Positions 13,992 to 22,750 of a stretch of DNA of 23,352 nucleotides are shown here, in pieces. Within the stretch, counting starts at the first letter, position 1. Each line of letters starts with the position of its first letter. Location of the stretch: positions 1 through 23,352 of the forward strand of contig JAEXOD010000213.1 in NCBI GenBank assembly GCA_023447335.1. Direction: 5' to 3'. This DNA is from Bacteroidota bacterium (lineage in GTDB: Bacteria > Bacteroidota > Ignavibacteria > Ignavibacteriales > Melioribacteraceae). Both the position numbers and the translations under genes were made by a program. The notes below the pieces were generated by a model. That model was not told where the DNA came from and made no database searches. It saw only the letters and a list, made by a program, of their open reading frames with translations.

Positions 13992-15971
13992 ATGGTAGAT
14001 ATTTCCGTAATTACGGTTAACTATAATGTTAAGGAATTTGTACTTAATTTAATCATTTCCTTGAAGAAGGCTCTAACCAAATATAGCTATGAAATTATAG
14101 TTGTTGATAATGCATCTCAAGACGGAAGTGTTGAATTTCTTCAGGAGAAATTTCAGGATGTAAATGTAATTGCGAACAATAAAAATTTAGGCTTTGGTAA
14201 AGCAAACAATCAGGCATTAGAAATATCGAAAGGGAAATATATCTTGCTTATAAATCCTGATGCAATTGTAAGAGAAGATACTTTCGAAAAGATGATTAGT
14301 TTTTTTGAACGAACAAAAGAAGCGGGGCTTGCAGGGTGCAAGGTACTTAATCCAAACGGTACATTACAACTAGCTTGTAGAAGAGGTTTCCCCGGTCCAT
14401 GGACATCATTTACAAAAGTTTCGGGGTTAAGCACTTTATTTCCAAAAAATAAATTATTTGCTAAATATAATTTAACTTATTTGGATGAAAATAAAACGTA
14501 TGAAGTTGATGCCATAAGCGGTTCGTTTATGATGTTTAAGAGAGAAGTTTACGAAAAGGTTGGCGGATTTGACCCCGATTTTTTTATGTACGGAGAGGAC
14601 CTTGATTTATGTTATAGAATTCAAAAAGCAGGGTATAAAGTTTATTATGTTCACGATACCGAAGTAATACATTATAAAGGAGAGAGTACTAAAAGAAGTA
14701 GTATAGACGAAACAAAGATGTTTTATGATGCAATGCAGATATTTGTAAAAAAACATTTATCCACTTCGTTTATTGTCACTTTTGTTCTTGGTGTAGCAAT
14801 AAATTTACGTAAATTTATAGCATTTTTAAATATTTATAAGATGTCCATAATTTCTATTTTAATCGATATCTTATTTTATTCAGGTGGTGTATATTTAGCA
14901 GAGCAACTTTATAAAAACGATCACTGGATCGGGTTTCCTTCTATTTATAAACCTGCTATTTATTTTGTACCGTCTGTTGTGCAGATTATTATTTCATTAT
15001 TTAGCGGTGCCTACAAAAAGAAATCTTTTTTGATATTACGCAGTTGGTTGGGTTTAATTATAGGCGTATTTATAATTACATCTTTAACTTTTTTCTTAAA
15101 ACAGTATGCTTTTAGTCGTGCGGTTGTATTAATAACTTTTCTAATTTCCTTATTAACTTTTTCAGCATGGCGAATTATCTTAAAAGTATTCTTTAAAATT
15201 GGTTTAGGTGAAAATAAAAATACAAAAACTTTAATTGTAGGTACAAGCGATAAAGCCGCCTTGTTAGGGCAAAAACTTAAAAGCAACTTAATGGTATTAA
15301 ATAATGTTATTGGTTTAGTATCTGTTTCCGCCAAAGAAATTGGACAGGAAAAAAACGGATTTACTGTTTTAGGAACGATTGAAAATATTAAAAAAACAAT
15401 TTTGGACAATAAGGTTGAAAAAGTAATTTTTAGTTCTGATGACATAAGTTTTGAAAAAATATTTGCAGTTGTATCAAGTTGTAGAGATATTAATGTTGAT
15501 TTTTTAGTTAGCGGAGAAGAACATGATTATTTGGTAGGTAAATCATCAATAACAGTTCTAAAAGATGTCCCTTTATTAAAAGTTCATTATAATATCTCTT
15601 CTTGGCTACACAAAACAACCAAAAGATTATTTGATTTAGTAGTTTCATTCTTTATTTTACTTTTTATTTATCCTTGTGTATATTTAATTTCTAAATTCTT
15701 TAAGATAGATACCCCTTTTGTAAATTTAATTCTTTCGGTATGGAAGGTTTTTGTAGGAAAGAAAAGTTTAGTCGGTCCAAAAAACGGTAACGAAATACAA
15801 GGATTATATTTAGGAAAACCCGGTTTAACAGGATTGTGGTTCACTGAATTATTGGATGAAAATGATAAAACCGAGACTGAAAAATTAGATTTATTTTATG
15901 CCAAGAACCAAAATATTTGGTTAGATATTGAAATATTAGGTAAAAGTTTATCTAAAATCTTTATTAATTAG
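13992..15971 (+). CDS. GT2 rhamnosyltransferase-like domain fused to a degenerate WbaP-like phosphoglycosyl transferase
   Basis: The 659-residue protein has two parts. Residues 1 to about 260 are a GT-A family 2 domain of the WbbL type: VITVNYNVKEFV, VVDNASQDGS, NLGFGKANNQAL, LINPDA (Asp90), VDAISGSFMMF and the acceptor-side FFMYGEDLDLCYR (Glu202-Asp205). Residues 260 to about 400 hold about five membrane segments, 408-530 a nucleotide-fold domain (KTLIVGTSDKAALLG), and 540-659 the remains of a sugar-transferase module (KRLFDLVVSFFIL, KSLVGP, GKPGLTGLW, LDLFYAKNQNIWLDI). The central catalytic stretch, with the FYKQERSG, KFRSM and DEIPQ equivalents, is absent, while the reading frame is intact. 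The second half is therefore expected to be inactive. The GT2 half looks functional. Confidence 0.87.
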   Translation: MVDISVITVNYNVKEFVLNLIISLKKALTKYSYEIIVVDNASQDGSVEFLQEKFQDVNVIANNKNLGFGKANNQALEISKGKYILLINPDAIVREDTFEKMISFFERTKEAGLAGCKVLNPNGTLQLACRRGFPGPWTSFTKVSGLSTLFPKNKLFAKYNLTYLDENKTYEVDAISGSFMMFKREVYEKVGGFDPDFFMYGEDLDLCYRIQKAGYKVYYVHDTEVIHYKGESTKRSSIDETKMFYDAMQIFVKKHLSTSFIVTFVLGVAINLRKFIAFLNIYKMSIISILIDILFYSGGVYLAEQLYKNDHWIGFPSIYKPAIYFVPSVVQIIISLFSGAYKKKSFLILRSWLGLIIGVFIITSLTFFLKQYAFSRAVVLITFLISLLTFSAWRIILKVFFKIGLGENKNTKTLIVGTSDKAALLGQKLKSNLMVLNNVIGLVSVSAKEIGQEKNGFTVLGTIENIKKTILDNKVEKVIFSSDDISFEKIFAVVSSCRDINVDFLVSGEEHDYLVGKSSITVLKDVPLLKVHYNISSWLHKTTKRLFDLVVSFFILLFIYPCVYLISKFFKIDTPFVNLILSVWKVFVGKKSLVGPKNGNEIQGLYLGKPGLTGLWFTELLDENDKTETEKLDLFYAKNQNIWLDIEILGKSLSKIFIN

Positions 15972-15980
15972 GAGTTAAAC

Positions 15981-16931
15981 ATGGCAAAAACTGTGTTGGA
16001 ATTTGAAAAACCGATAGTTGAGCTTGAAAATAAAATTGAAGAAATGAAGAAATATCAGAATAGTTTAGATATTTCGGATGAAATACAAAGTTTAGAAGAA
16101 AAAGTTGTAAAACTGAAACGTCATATATACGGTAGTTTAACAAGATGGCAGGTGGTACAGCTTGCACGTCATCCTGAACGCCCGTTTACACTTGATTATT
16201 TATACTTGATTGCAAGTGATTTTATAGAATTACACGGTGATAGATTATATAAAGACGATAAGGCAATTATCGGCGGTTTTGCAACTATCGGCAGTAAAAA
16301 AGTGATGGTAATAGGTCATCAAAAGGGGAGAGACACAAAGTCTAATATTTATAGAAATTTTGGAATGGCTAATCCTGAAGGTTATAGAAAAGCACTTCGA
16401 CTGATGAAACTTGCAGAAAAGTTTAAATTACCTGTTATAACTTTTATTGATACTCCCGGTGCTTATCCCGGTTTAGAAGCCGAACAAAACGGACAAGCAG
16501 AAGCAATTGCACGTAATTTATTTGAAATGAGTAAACTAAAAGTTCCGATTATTGTAGTTATAATAGGTGAAGGGGCTAGCGGCGGAGCTTTAGGTATCGG
16601 CGTTGGGGATAGAATATTGATGCTTGAAAACACATGGTATTCTGTAATTAGTCCTGAATCATGTTCTTCTATTTTATGGCGTAGCTGGGAATATAAAGAA
16701 CAAGCTGCCGAAGTTTTAAAACTTACACCGAAGGATTTATTAAAACAGAGAATTATTGATAGAATTGTTCCTGAACCTTTGGGAGGTGCCCATACTAATC
16801 CTAAAGAAGTTGCAGAAACTTTAAAAAATATTTTAATTGAAGAATTATCTAAATTGCAAAAAATAAAACCCGAAAAATTAGTTATAAATAGAATTGAGAA
16901 ATTTGGAAATATCGGAGTTTTTGAAGAATAG
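15981..16931 (+). CDS. accA: Acetyl-CoA carboxylase carboxyltransferase subunit alpha
   Basis: AccA, with AccD, moves the carboxyl group from carboxybiotin to acetyl-CoA to make malonyl-CoA for fatty-acid synthesis. The 316-residue length matches the family. An N-terminal coiled coil (about residues 8-50, EFEKPIVELENKIEEM) is followed by QVVQLARHPERPFTLDYL, GGFATIGSKKVMVIGHQKGRDT, ITFIDTPGAYPGLEAEQNGQ, the oxyanion-type GEGASGGALGIGVGD loop and SVISPESCSSILW. The Shine-Dalgarno GGAG overlaps the stop codon of the preceding fusion gene (TAGGAG). No accD lies nearby. The gene is cotranscribed with, but functionally unrelated to, the polysaccharide genes. Confidence 0.97.
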   Translation: MAKTVLEFEKPIVELENKIEEMKKYQNSLDISDEIQSLEEKVVKLKRHIYGSLTRWQVVQLARHPERPFTLDYLYLIASDFIELHGDRLYKDDKAIIGGFATIGSKKVMVIGHQKGRDTKSNIYRNFGMANPEGYRKALRLMKLAEKFKLPVITFIDTPGAYPGLEAEQNGQAEAIARNLFEMSKLKVPIIVVIIGEGASGGALGIGVGDRILMLENTWYSVISPESCSSILWRSWEYKEQAAEVLKLTPKDLLKQRIIDRIVPEPLGGAHTNPKEVAETLKNILIEELSKLQKIKPEKLVINRIEKFGNIGVFEE

Positions 16932-16933
16932 TT

Positions 16934-17347
16934 ATGATTAGCAATAAAACATTAATTAGAGTTAGATATGCCGATACAGATAAAATGGCATTTGTATATA
17001 ACGGAAAATATTTGGAATATTTTGAGGTAGGTAGAACCGAATTGTTACGTTCTATTGGCTTACCTTATAAAACGATTGAAGAAAGCGGATATCAATTACC
17101 TCTTTTAGAAGCCAATGTAAAATATATAAACGCAGCCGTGTATGACGATTTATTAGAGATTGAAGCAGTTAATAAAGTGTTGTATAGTGCCAAAGTAAGA
17201 ATTGAGTATTCAATTCGCAGATTTGAAACCGGTGAATTATTATGTACCGGTTTTACAGAACATATATTTATTAATAAAGATACTAAAAAGGCAACTAGAC
17301 CTCCCCGGATTTATATTGATATGCTAGCTCCTTTTTTTAAGGAATAA
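16934..17347 (+). CDS. Hotdog-fold acyl-CoA thioesterase, YbgC/4HBT-like
   Basis: The 137-residue product matches the 4-hydroxybenzoyl-CoA thioesterase/YbgC group, small oligomeric hotdog enzymes that hydrolyse acyl-CoA or acyl-ACP. The N-terminal helix region shows RYADTDKMAFVY, with Asp16 at the position of the catalytic Asp, then YLEYFEVGRTELLR. The conserved His of the usual VYH segment is Asn23 (VYNGKY). The strands that follow (LLEANVKYINAAVYDDLLEIE and GELLCTGFTEHIFIN) are standard. It begins 2 nt after the accA stop, which suggests cotranslation and a link to fatty-acid metabolism. The substrate is unknown. Loss of the His may alter activity but does not rule it out. Confidence 0.85.
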   Translation: MISNKTLIRVRYADTDKMAFVYNGKYLEYFEVGRTELLRSIGLPYKTIEESGYQLPLLEANVKYINAAVYDDLLEIEAVNKVLYSAKVRIEYSIRRFETGELLCTGFTEHIFINKDTKKATRPPRIYIDMLAPFFKE

Positions 17348-17354
17348 ATTTTTA

Positions 17355-18818
17355 ATGCTTGGTAAAATAAAAGAATTATTTAAGGATACCGCCGTTTATG
17401 GTATTAGTACTATAATTGGGCGGTTTTTAGCTTTTATATTAGTCCCTTTTTACACGCACTTTTTAAGCGAAGCCGACTTTGGAATTTATAGTAATATTTA
17501 TGCTTATATAGCATTCTTAAATATTGTGTACATATACGGAATGGATTCCGCATTTCTAAAATATTCATCTGTTGCACAATCAGAAAAAAAGAAAGGTGTG
17601 TTTTCAACTGCTTATTGGTTTGTATTAGGCACTTCAATAATATTAAGTGTTATTATTTTAATTTTTAAAACCCCTTTTGTTTTCTTGATGCAAGTTCCTG
17701 AGAAATATAATTATTTGATATTATATGTTGTTCTGATTTTATTATTTGATACTTTAGTTTTGGTTCCCTTTGCAAATTTAAGACTTCAAAGAAAAGCCGG
17801 CAAATTCGTATTTGTTAAAATGTCATTTATCATCTTAAATATTGCTTTAATTTTGGTTTTTATTATAAAATTTAAATACGGTATAGAAGCAATATTTTTA
17901 AGTAACTTAATTGCATCTTTTGTTGCTTTTTTAATGTTACTTCCCGAAATAATTAAAAATTTAAAATTTACAATAGATAAAGATGAACTTTATAAAATGT
18001 TAAAGTTCGGGTTACCGTATTTGCCGGCAAGTATTTCGGCAACAATTGTGCAGGTTATTGATAGGCCAATTTTAACTGCAATGACTAATGATGCAACTGT
18101 TGGAATTTATACTGCAAATTATAAATTGGGAATATTTATGATGTTATTTGTGAATATGTTTCAATACGCTTGGCAGCCTTTTTTCTTGCTTAACGCAAAA
18201 GAAAAGGATGCAAAAGAAATCTTTGCGAAAATTCTTACTTTGTTTGTAATAGCTGCAAGTGTAATTTGGATTTTTGTAACATTATTTGTTGATGATTTTG
18301 CGAAACTAAAAATAGGAACTCATAGCAATTTGATAGCCGAGCCATTTTGGAGTGGTTTATCAATTGTTCCGATTATCCTTTTGTCGTATGTTTTCCACGG
18401 TATGTATGTAAACTTTAATGCAGGTATTTATATAGAAGAGAAAACAAAATATTTACCTTATGTTACACTAATAGGCGCTATAATAAATGTAGTTTCAAAT
18501 ATTGTTTTAATTCCATACTTTAGTTTGATGGGAGCAGCATTTGCAACTTTGTTCAGCTATCTATCCATGTGTATAAGTTTATATTTTGTGTCTCAAAAAT
18601 TTTACAAGGTTGATTATGAAATTGGGAAAATATTACGAATTATCGGGTTAATTTTAGTTACTTCGGTCATTTACTATTATTTTTATTATAATAATATGTT
18701 AAACTACTTTAATAAATTTATTTTATTATTCTCATTTTTTGCAATGATGTTTGTGTTGCGAGTTATAAACAAAAGCGATATACAGATAGCAAAAAGAGTT
18801 GTATTAAGAAGAAGGTAA
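17355..18818 (+). CDS. Wzx-type oligosaccharide flippase (polysaccharide transporter family)
   Basis: The 487-residue hydrophobic protein has about 12-14 membrane segments and fits the MOP superfamily polysaccharide transporters, which flip lipid-linked oligosaccharide units across the inner membrane. The N-terminus, KELFKDTAVYGISTIIGRFLAF followed by LVPFYTHFLSEADFGIYSN, is a classic start for this family. FGLPYLPASISATIVQVIDRPIL marks the second half, with GIYTANYKLG and NMFQYAWQPFFL after it, and a basic C-terminal tail (KRVVLRRR). The ATG at 17355 is 7 nt after the thioesterase stop, with AAGGA about 12 nt upstream. It probably serves the glycan built by the genes at 7226-15971, despite two intervening lipid genes. 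Confidence 0.9.
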   Translation: MLGKIKELFKDTAVYGISTIIGRFLAFILVPFYTHFLSEADFGIYSNIYAYIAFLNIVYIYGMDSAFLKYSSVAQSEKKKGVFSTAYWFVLGTSIILSVIILIFKTPFVFLMQVPEKYNYLILYVVLILLFDTLVLVPFANLRLQRKAGKFVFVKMSFIILNIALILVFIIKFKYGIEAIFLSNLIASFVAFLMLLPEIIKNLKFTIDKDELYKMLKFGLPYLPASISATIVQVIDRPILTAMTNDATVGIYTANYKLGIFMMLFVNMFQYAWQPFFLLNAKEKDAKEIFAKILTLFVIAASVIWIFVTLFVDDFAKLKIGTHSNLIAEPFWSGLSIVPIILLSYVFHGMYVNFNAGIYIEEKTKYLPYVTLIGAIINVVSNIVLIPYFSLMGAAFATLFSYLSMCISLYFVSQKFYKVDYEIGKILRIIGLILVTSVIYYYFYYNNMLNYFNKFILLFSFFAMMFVLRVINKSDIQIAKRVVLRRR

Positions 18819-18826
18819 GAAGTTTT

Positions 18827-19282
18827 ATGAGAAAAGTTGTTGTTAAAGTTAAAAGAATATCAGATCAATATAACGATATCCCCTTGCCGGAATATGAAAC
18901 ATCCGGAGCTAGCGGGATGGATATTAGAGCTGCTATAGATGATGAAGTTATTATAAAAAGCGGAAGTTACGGTTTGGTTCCCACAAATTTAAGTGTGGAA
19001 ATTCCGGCAGGTTATGAAATACAGGTTCGAGGTAGAAGCGGTTTAGCAGTTAGAAACGGAATCGGTATCTTAAATGCACCCGGAACTATTGATTCGGATT
19101 ACAGAGGAGAAATTAAAATAATTTTATTTAACTTTGGTATGCAGGATTTTGTTATTAAACGTGGGGATAGAATAGCACAACTTATACTAAGCAAAGTTAG
19201 CTATGCAAAGTGGGAGACTGCCGAAAAAATCTCAAAAAGTAAGAGAGGAAGCGGCGGATTTGGTCATACCGGAAAACATTAA
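18827..19282 (+). CDS. dut: Deoxyuridine 5'-triphosphate nucleotidohydrolase (dUTPase)
   Basis: Dut hydrolyses dUTP to dUMP and pyrophosphate, keeping uracil out of DNA and feeding thymidylate synthesis. The 151-residue product is a typical homotrimeric dUTPase with all five motifs in order: GASGMDIRAA (I), VRGRSGLAV (II), NAPGTIDSDYRGEI (III, with the catalytic Asp and stacking Tyr), RGDRIAQLIL (IV) and RGSGGFGHTG (V, the C-terminal arm). An AAGGTAAGAAG-type site precedes the ATG. The gene starts 8 nt after the flippase stop and is followed 12 nt later by dnaE, so DNA-synthesis genes are paired here. Confidence 0.96.
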   Translation: MRKVVVKVKRISDQYNDIPLPEYETSGASGMDIRAAIDDEVIIKSGSYGLVPTNLSVEIPAGYEIQVRGRSGLAVRNGIGILNAPGTIDSDYRGEIKIILFNFGMQDFVIKRGDRIAQLILSKVSYAKWETAEKISKSKRGSGGFGHTGKH

Positions 19283-19294
19283 TAGGTAGTTATT

Positions 19295-22200
19295 ATGGCA
19301 GCAGATTTTGTACATTTACATAATCATTCGCATTATAGTTTGCAAGATGCGGCTTGTTCTGTTGATGCTTTAGTTGCGGCAGCAAAAAAACATGATATGC
19401 ATGCATTGGCATTAACCGATCACGGTGTAATGTATGGCGTATCGGAATTTTATAGAGAAGCAACATATGCAGGTATTAAGCCTATTATAGGGATGGAAGC
19501 TTACATAACTGCTAACGGAAGCAGGTTTGATAAAGGGAATGCCGGAAAAGATGCGGGGAAAACTAAAACAAGAAATTATTATCATATAATTCTCTTAGCT
19601 AAAAATCAAATAGGTTATAAGAATTTATTAAAACTTTGCACAATAGGTCATGTGGAAGGGTTCTATTATAAACCTCGTATCGATTTAGAAGTTTTAACAA
19701 AGTATAGCGAGGGTTTAATTTGTACAAGCGGTTGTATCGGAGGACCAATCTCTGCATTATTGGTGGATGGTAGGTATGACGAAGCAAAAAGAATGGCAAT
19801 AAAATATAATGAAATTTTTGGAGATGATTTTTACTTAGAAATTCAAGATCACGGATTAGATAAAGATAAATATATTTTGGAAGGTGTTCCTAAACTCAGT
19901 AGGGAATTAGGAATGAAAATGGTCGCCACAAACGATATCCATTATATTGAAAAAGAACATGCCGTTGCTCATAATATTTTATTATTGTTCGCTGATAAAA
20001 ATCCGGAAACAGATTATAGGCAACTTCGCTACGGTACGGATGAAATATATTTTAAATCTGCCGAACAGATGAAACAGCTTTTCAAAAACTATAAAGGCGC
20101 AATTGAAAACACGCTCGAGATTGAAGAAAAAATAACTTTTAAAATGGAAAAACCGGGTTATCTATTCCCTGTATTTCCAATTCCTGAAGATAGCATTACC
20201 AAAGATTATGACGGCTATTTTGAAGAGTTGGCTTATAAGGGAATGGAAAAAAGAATAAAAAATATAACACCCGAAGTTACCGATCGGCTAAAATTTGAAA
20301 TTGAGACAATAAAAAGCATGGGATTTACCGGATACTTTTTAATAGTTCAAGATTTTATTAACGCAGCCAAATCTATGGGGATTTCAGTTGGACCCGGAAG
20401 AGGTAGTGCAGCCGGAAGTATGGTAGCCTACGTTTTGGGAATTACTGATGTAAACCCGCTTGATTATGATTTACTTTTTGAGAGGTTCTTAAACCCTTCG
20501 CGTAAATCAATGCCCGATATTGACGTGGATTTTGCGGATGACAAACGAGCAGATATAATAGAATACGTTAAACAAAAATATGGGGAAAGTTCAGTTAGCC
20601 AGATTATTGCTTTTAACCGTCTTTCTTCTAAAGCAGTGCTAAAAGATGTTGCAAGAGTTTTAAGAATCCCCATCCCGACTGTAAACGGAATTAATAAACA
20701 AATTCCTACAAAATTCGGAAAGGTTTTTACAATTCAAGAGGCAATGGATAAAGTGCCTGAGCTTAAATGGGTTAAAGAAAGTGATGATCAAGTAATAAAA
20801 GACCTAATCAAATATGGTAAAATATTAGAAAATTTAAATAGAAATTCCTCACGGCATGCCGCCGGAGTAGTTATTGCCCCCGGTGATGTAAGTAATTACG
20901 TTCCGTTAATTAGGGCAGAAGAAGATAATATGCTGGTTACTCAGTTTGATAAAGACGAACTAGAAAAAGCCGGTCTATTAAAAATGGATTTTTTGGGTTT
21001 AAGCACTTTAACAATTATTCAACAGGCAATTGATTACATTAAACAAACAAGGGGAATAAAAGTTGAAATAGAAAATATTCCTCTTGATGATAAAGAGACC
21101 TATGACTTATTTGCACGAGGTCAAACTACTGCGGTGTTCCAGTTTGAAAGTGCCCCGATGCGGGAATATTTAAAGAGACTTGTTCCTACATCTATTAAAG
21201 ATCTTTCTGCAATGAACGCATTGTATAGACCGGGTCCAATGGAATATATAGATTCTTTTATTGCTCGAAAATTCGGAAAAGAACCCGTAGAATATTTACA
21301 TCCGCTTTTAGAACCAATACTAAAAGAAACATACGGTATAATTGTTTATCAAGAACAAGTTATTCAGATTGCAAATAAAGTTGCGGGGATGACTTTAGCC
21401 GATGCGGATTTATTACGAAGAGCGATGGGTAAAAAAGATGCCGAAACAATGCTTAAGCAGAAAAAAATATTTTTAGAACAATCCGAAAAAAACGGTATTC
21501 CCGCCAAAATTGCTGAAGCCATTTTTGATGACATTGATAAATTTGCAAATTATGGATTTAATAAAAGTCATGCTGTTGCATATAGTATAGTTGCTTATCA
21601 AACGGCTTATTTAAAGGCACATTATTTACCGGAATTTTTAGCAGCTAACCTTACAAAGGAATATGGTAAATCCGATAAAGTTTCAATTCTTTTGGAAGAC
21701 TGTAGAAAACTAAAGGTCAAAGTATTAACCCCCAGCGTGAATAAACCTTCGGTATATTTTGTTGTTGAAAACGGAGTAATTGTATTTGGGCTTGCTGCAA
21801 TAAAAAACGTGGGTGTAAATGCCGTAGAAGAAATAATTAGGGCAAGAGAAGAAAACGGAAAAAACTTTGTAAGTATATTTGATTTTTGCAAAAAAGTTGA
21901 TACGCGAATTGTAAACAAAAGGATACTTGAAGGGCTGGTGCTTGCGGGAGCATTTGATGATACAAAAGGGACAAGAGCACAAAATTTTGCTGCAGTGGAG
22001 TTGGCTCTTAATTATGCTTCAAACTCTTCAAAAATTGGATATGAGGATATGGATAGTCTGTTTGGTGATGAAGAGATGGAGCTTGAAGAACCTGAATTAC
22101 CAAATATTGAACCATGGGATACAAAAGAAAAACTTGCAAGAGAAAGAGAAGTTTTAGGATTTTATTTATCAAGTCATCCTCTTTCTAATTTTACTACCGA

Positions 22201-22750
22201 ATATAACTCGTTTGCTGCCGGCAATTTAGGGGAAGCAGGGGATTTTACAGACGGTACAAATGTATATGTATGCGGCGTTATTACGGATGTAAAAACGAAA
22301 ATTGATAAGTCAAATAAATTGATGGCATTTTTTAAAATAGATGATTTTTCGGGAAGTTGTGAATGTTTGGCTTTCTCTAAAGTTTATGATGTTTATGGTA
22401 AATATATTGAAAAGGAAAATCCGGTTTTAGTGAGCGGAAGAGTTGAAGCTGCAGGTGACGGAATAAAACTACATGCGGACGAAGTTTATTCGTTAGTAGA
22501 AGCCAGATATAAATTGACAAAAAAAGTAATTTTATATATTGACGAAGCAATTCATAACGAAGAAACGATAAAAAAATTAGGAAAAGTTTTAGACTCTTTT
22601 GACGGTAATTTGCCGGTATATGCTTCTTTATTACAAGGAAATAAACGAAGAGACTTTTATTTAGCGAAAAGAATTTCACTCAGCGATGGTTCAATTAAAG
22701 AAATATTAGAAGTTCTTGGCGAAGATAGCATTCGCTTTTCAACAAGTTGA
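19295..22750 (+). CDS. dnaE: DNA polymerase III subunit alpha
   Basis: DnaE is the replicative polymerase subunit. The 1151-residue length is standard for DnaE1. The N-terminal PHP domain (about residues 5-280) keeps the metal-site positions: His7, His9, Asp18, TDHG at 41-44, the Glu of GMEAY, the His of YYHIILLAK, the Cys of TSGC, and the Asp/His pair in NDIHY. The polymerase core has GPGRGSAAGS, the catalytic PDIDVDF with Asp410 and Asp412, the third carboxylate Asp565 in KMDFLGL, and FQFESAPM. The C-terminal part includes YGFNKSHAVAY, the HhH region (KNVGVNAVEEII) and an OB fold (about 985-1065, VYVCGVITDVKTK). The stop is TGA. No epsilon-type exonuclease is fused. Confidence 0.97.
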   Translation: MAADFVHLHNHSHYSLQDAACSVDALVAAAKKHDMHALALTDHGVMYGVSEFYREATYAGIKPIIGMEAYITANGSRFDKGNAGKDAGKTKTRNYYHIILLAKNQIGYKNLLKLCTIGHVEGFYYKPRIDLEVLTKYSEGLICTSGCIGGPISALLVDGRYDEAKRMAIKYNEIFGDDFYLEIQDHGLDKDKYILEGVPKLSRELGMKMVATNDIHYIEKEHAVAHNILLLFADKNPETDYRQLRYGTDEIYFKSAEQMKQLFKNYKGAIENTLEIEEKITFKMEKPGYLFPVFPIPEDSITKDYDGYFEELAYKGMEKRIKNITPEVTDRLKFEIETIKSMGFTGYFLIVQDFINAAKSMGISVGPGRGSAAGSMVAYVLGITDVNPLDYDLLFERFLNPSRKSMPDIDVDFADDKRADIIEYVKQKYGESSVSQIIAFNRLSSKAVLKDVARVLRIPIPTVNGINKQIPTKFGKVFTIQEAMDKVPELKWVKESDDQVIKDLIKYGKILENLNRNSSRHAAGVVIAPGDVSNYVPLIRAEEDNMLVTQFDKDELEKAGLLKMDFLGLSTLTIIQQAIDYIKQTRGIKVEIENIPLDDKETYDLFARGQTTAVFQFESAPMREYLKRLVPTSIKDLSAMNALYRPGPMEYIDSFIARKFGKEPVEYLHPLLEPILKETYGIIVYQEQVIQIANKVAGMTLADADLLRRAMGKKDAETMLKQKKIFLEQSEKNGIPAKIAEAIFDDIDKFANYGFNKSHAVAYSIVAYQTAYLKAHYLPEFLAANLTKEYGKSDKVSILLEDCRKLKVKVLTPSVNKPSVYFVVENGVIVFGLAAIKNVGVNAVEEIIRAREENGKNFVSIFDFCKKVDTRIVNKRILEGLVLAGAFDDTKGTRAQNFAAVELALNYASNSSKIGYEDMDSLFGDEEMELEEPELPNIEPWDTKEKLAREREVLGFYLSSHPLSNFTTEYNSFAAGNLGEAGDFTDGTNVYVCGVITDVKTKIDKSNKLMAFFKIDDFSGSCECLAFSKVYDVYGKYIEKENPVLVSGRVEAAGDGIKLHADEVYSLVEARYKLTKKVILYIDEAIHNEETIKKLGKVLDSFDGNLPVYASLLQGNKRRDFYLAKRISLSDGSIKEILEVLGEDSIRFSTS

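Noticed and set aside
15011..15445. 144-codon open frame on the reverse strand
   Set aside because: It lies wholly within the GT2 fusion gene, has no ribosome-binding site and has low-complexity Ser/Ile/Lys-rich content expected of antisense to AT-rich coding DNA.
7226..15971. Glycan locus as a recently acquired island
   Set aside because: Surface-glycan loci are often transferred, but I see no integrase, tRNA, insertion sequence, flanking repeat or obvious shift in base composition or codon use relative to the housekeeping genes.
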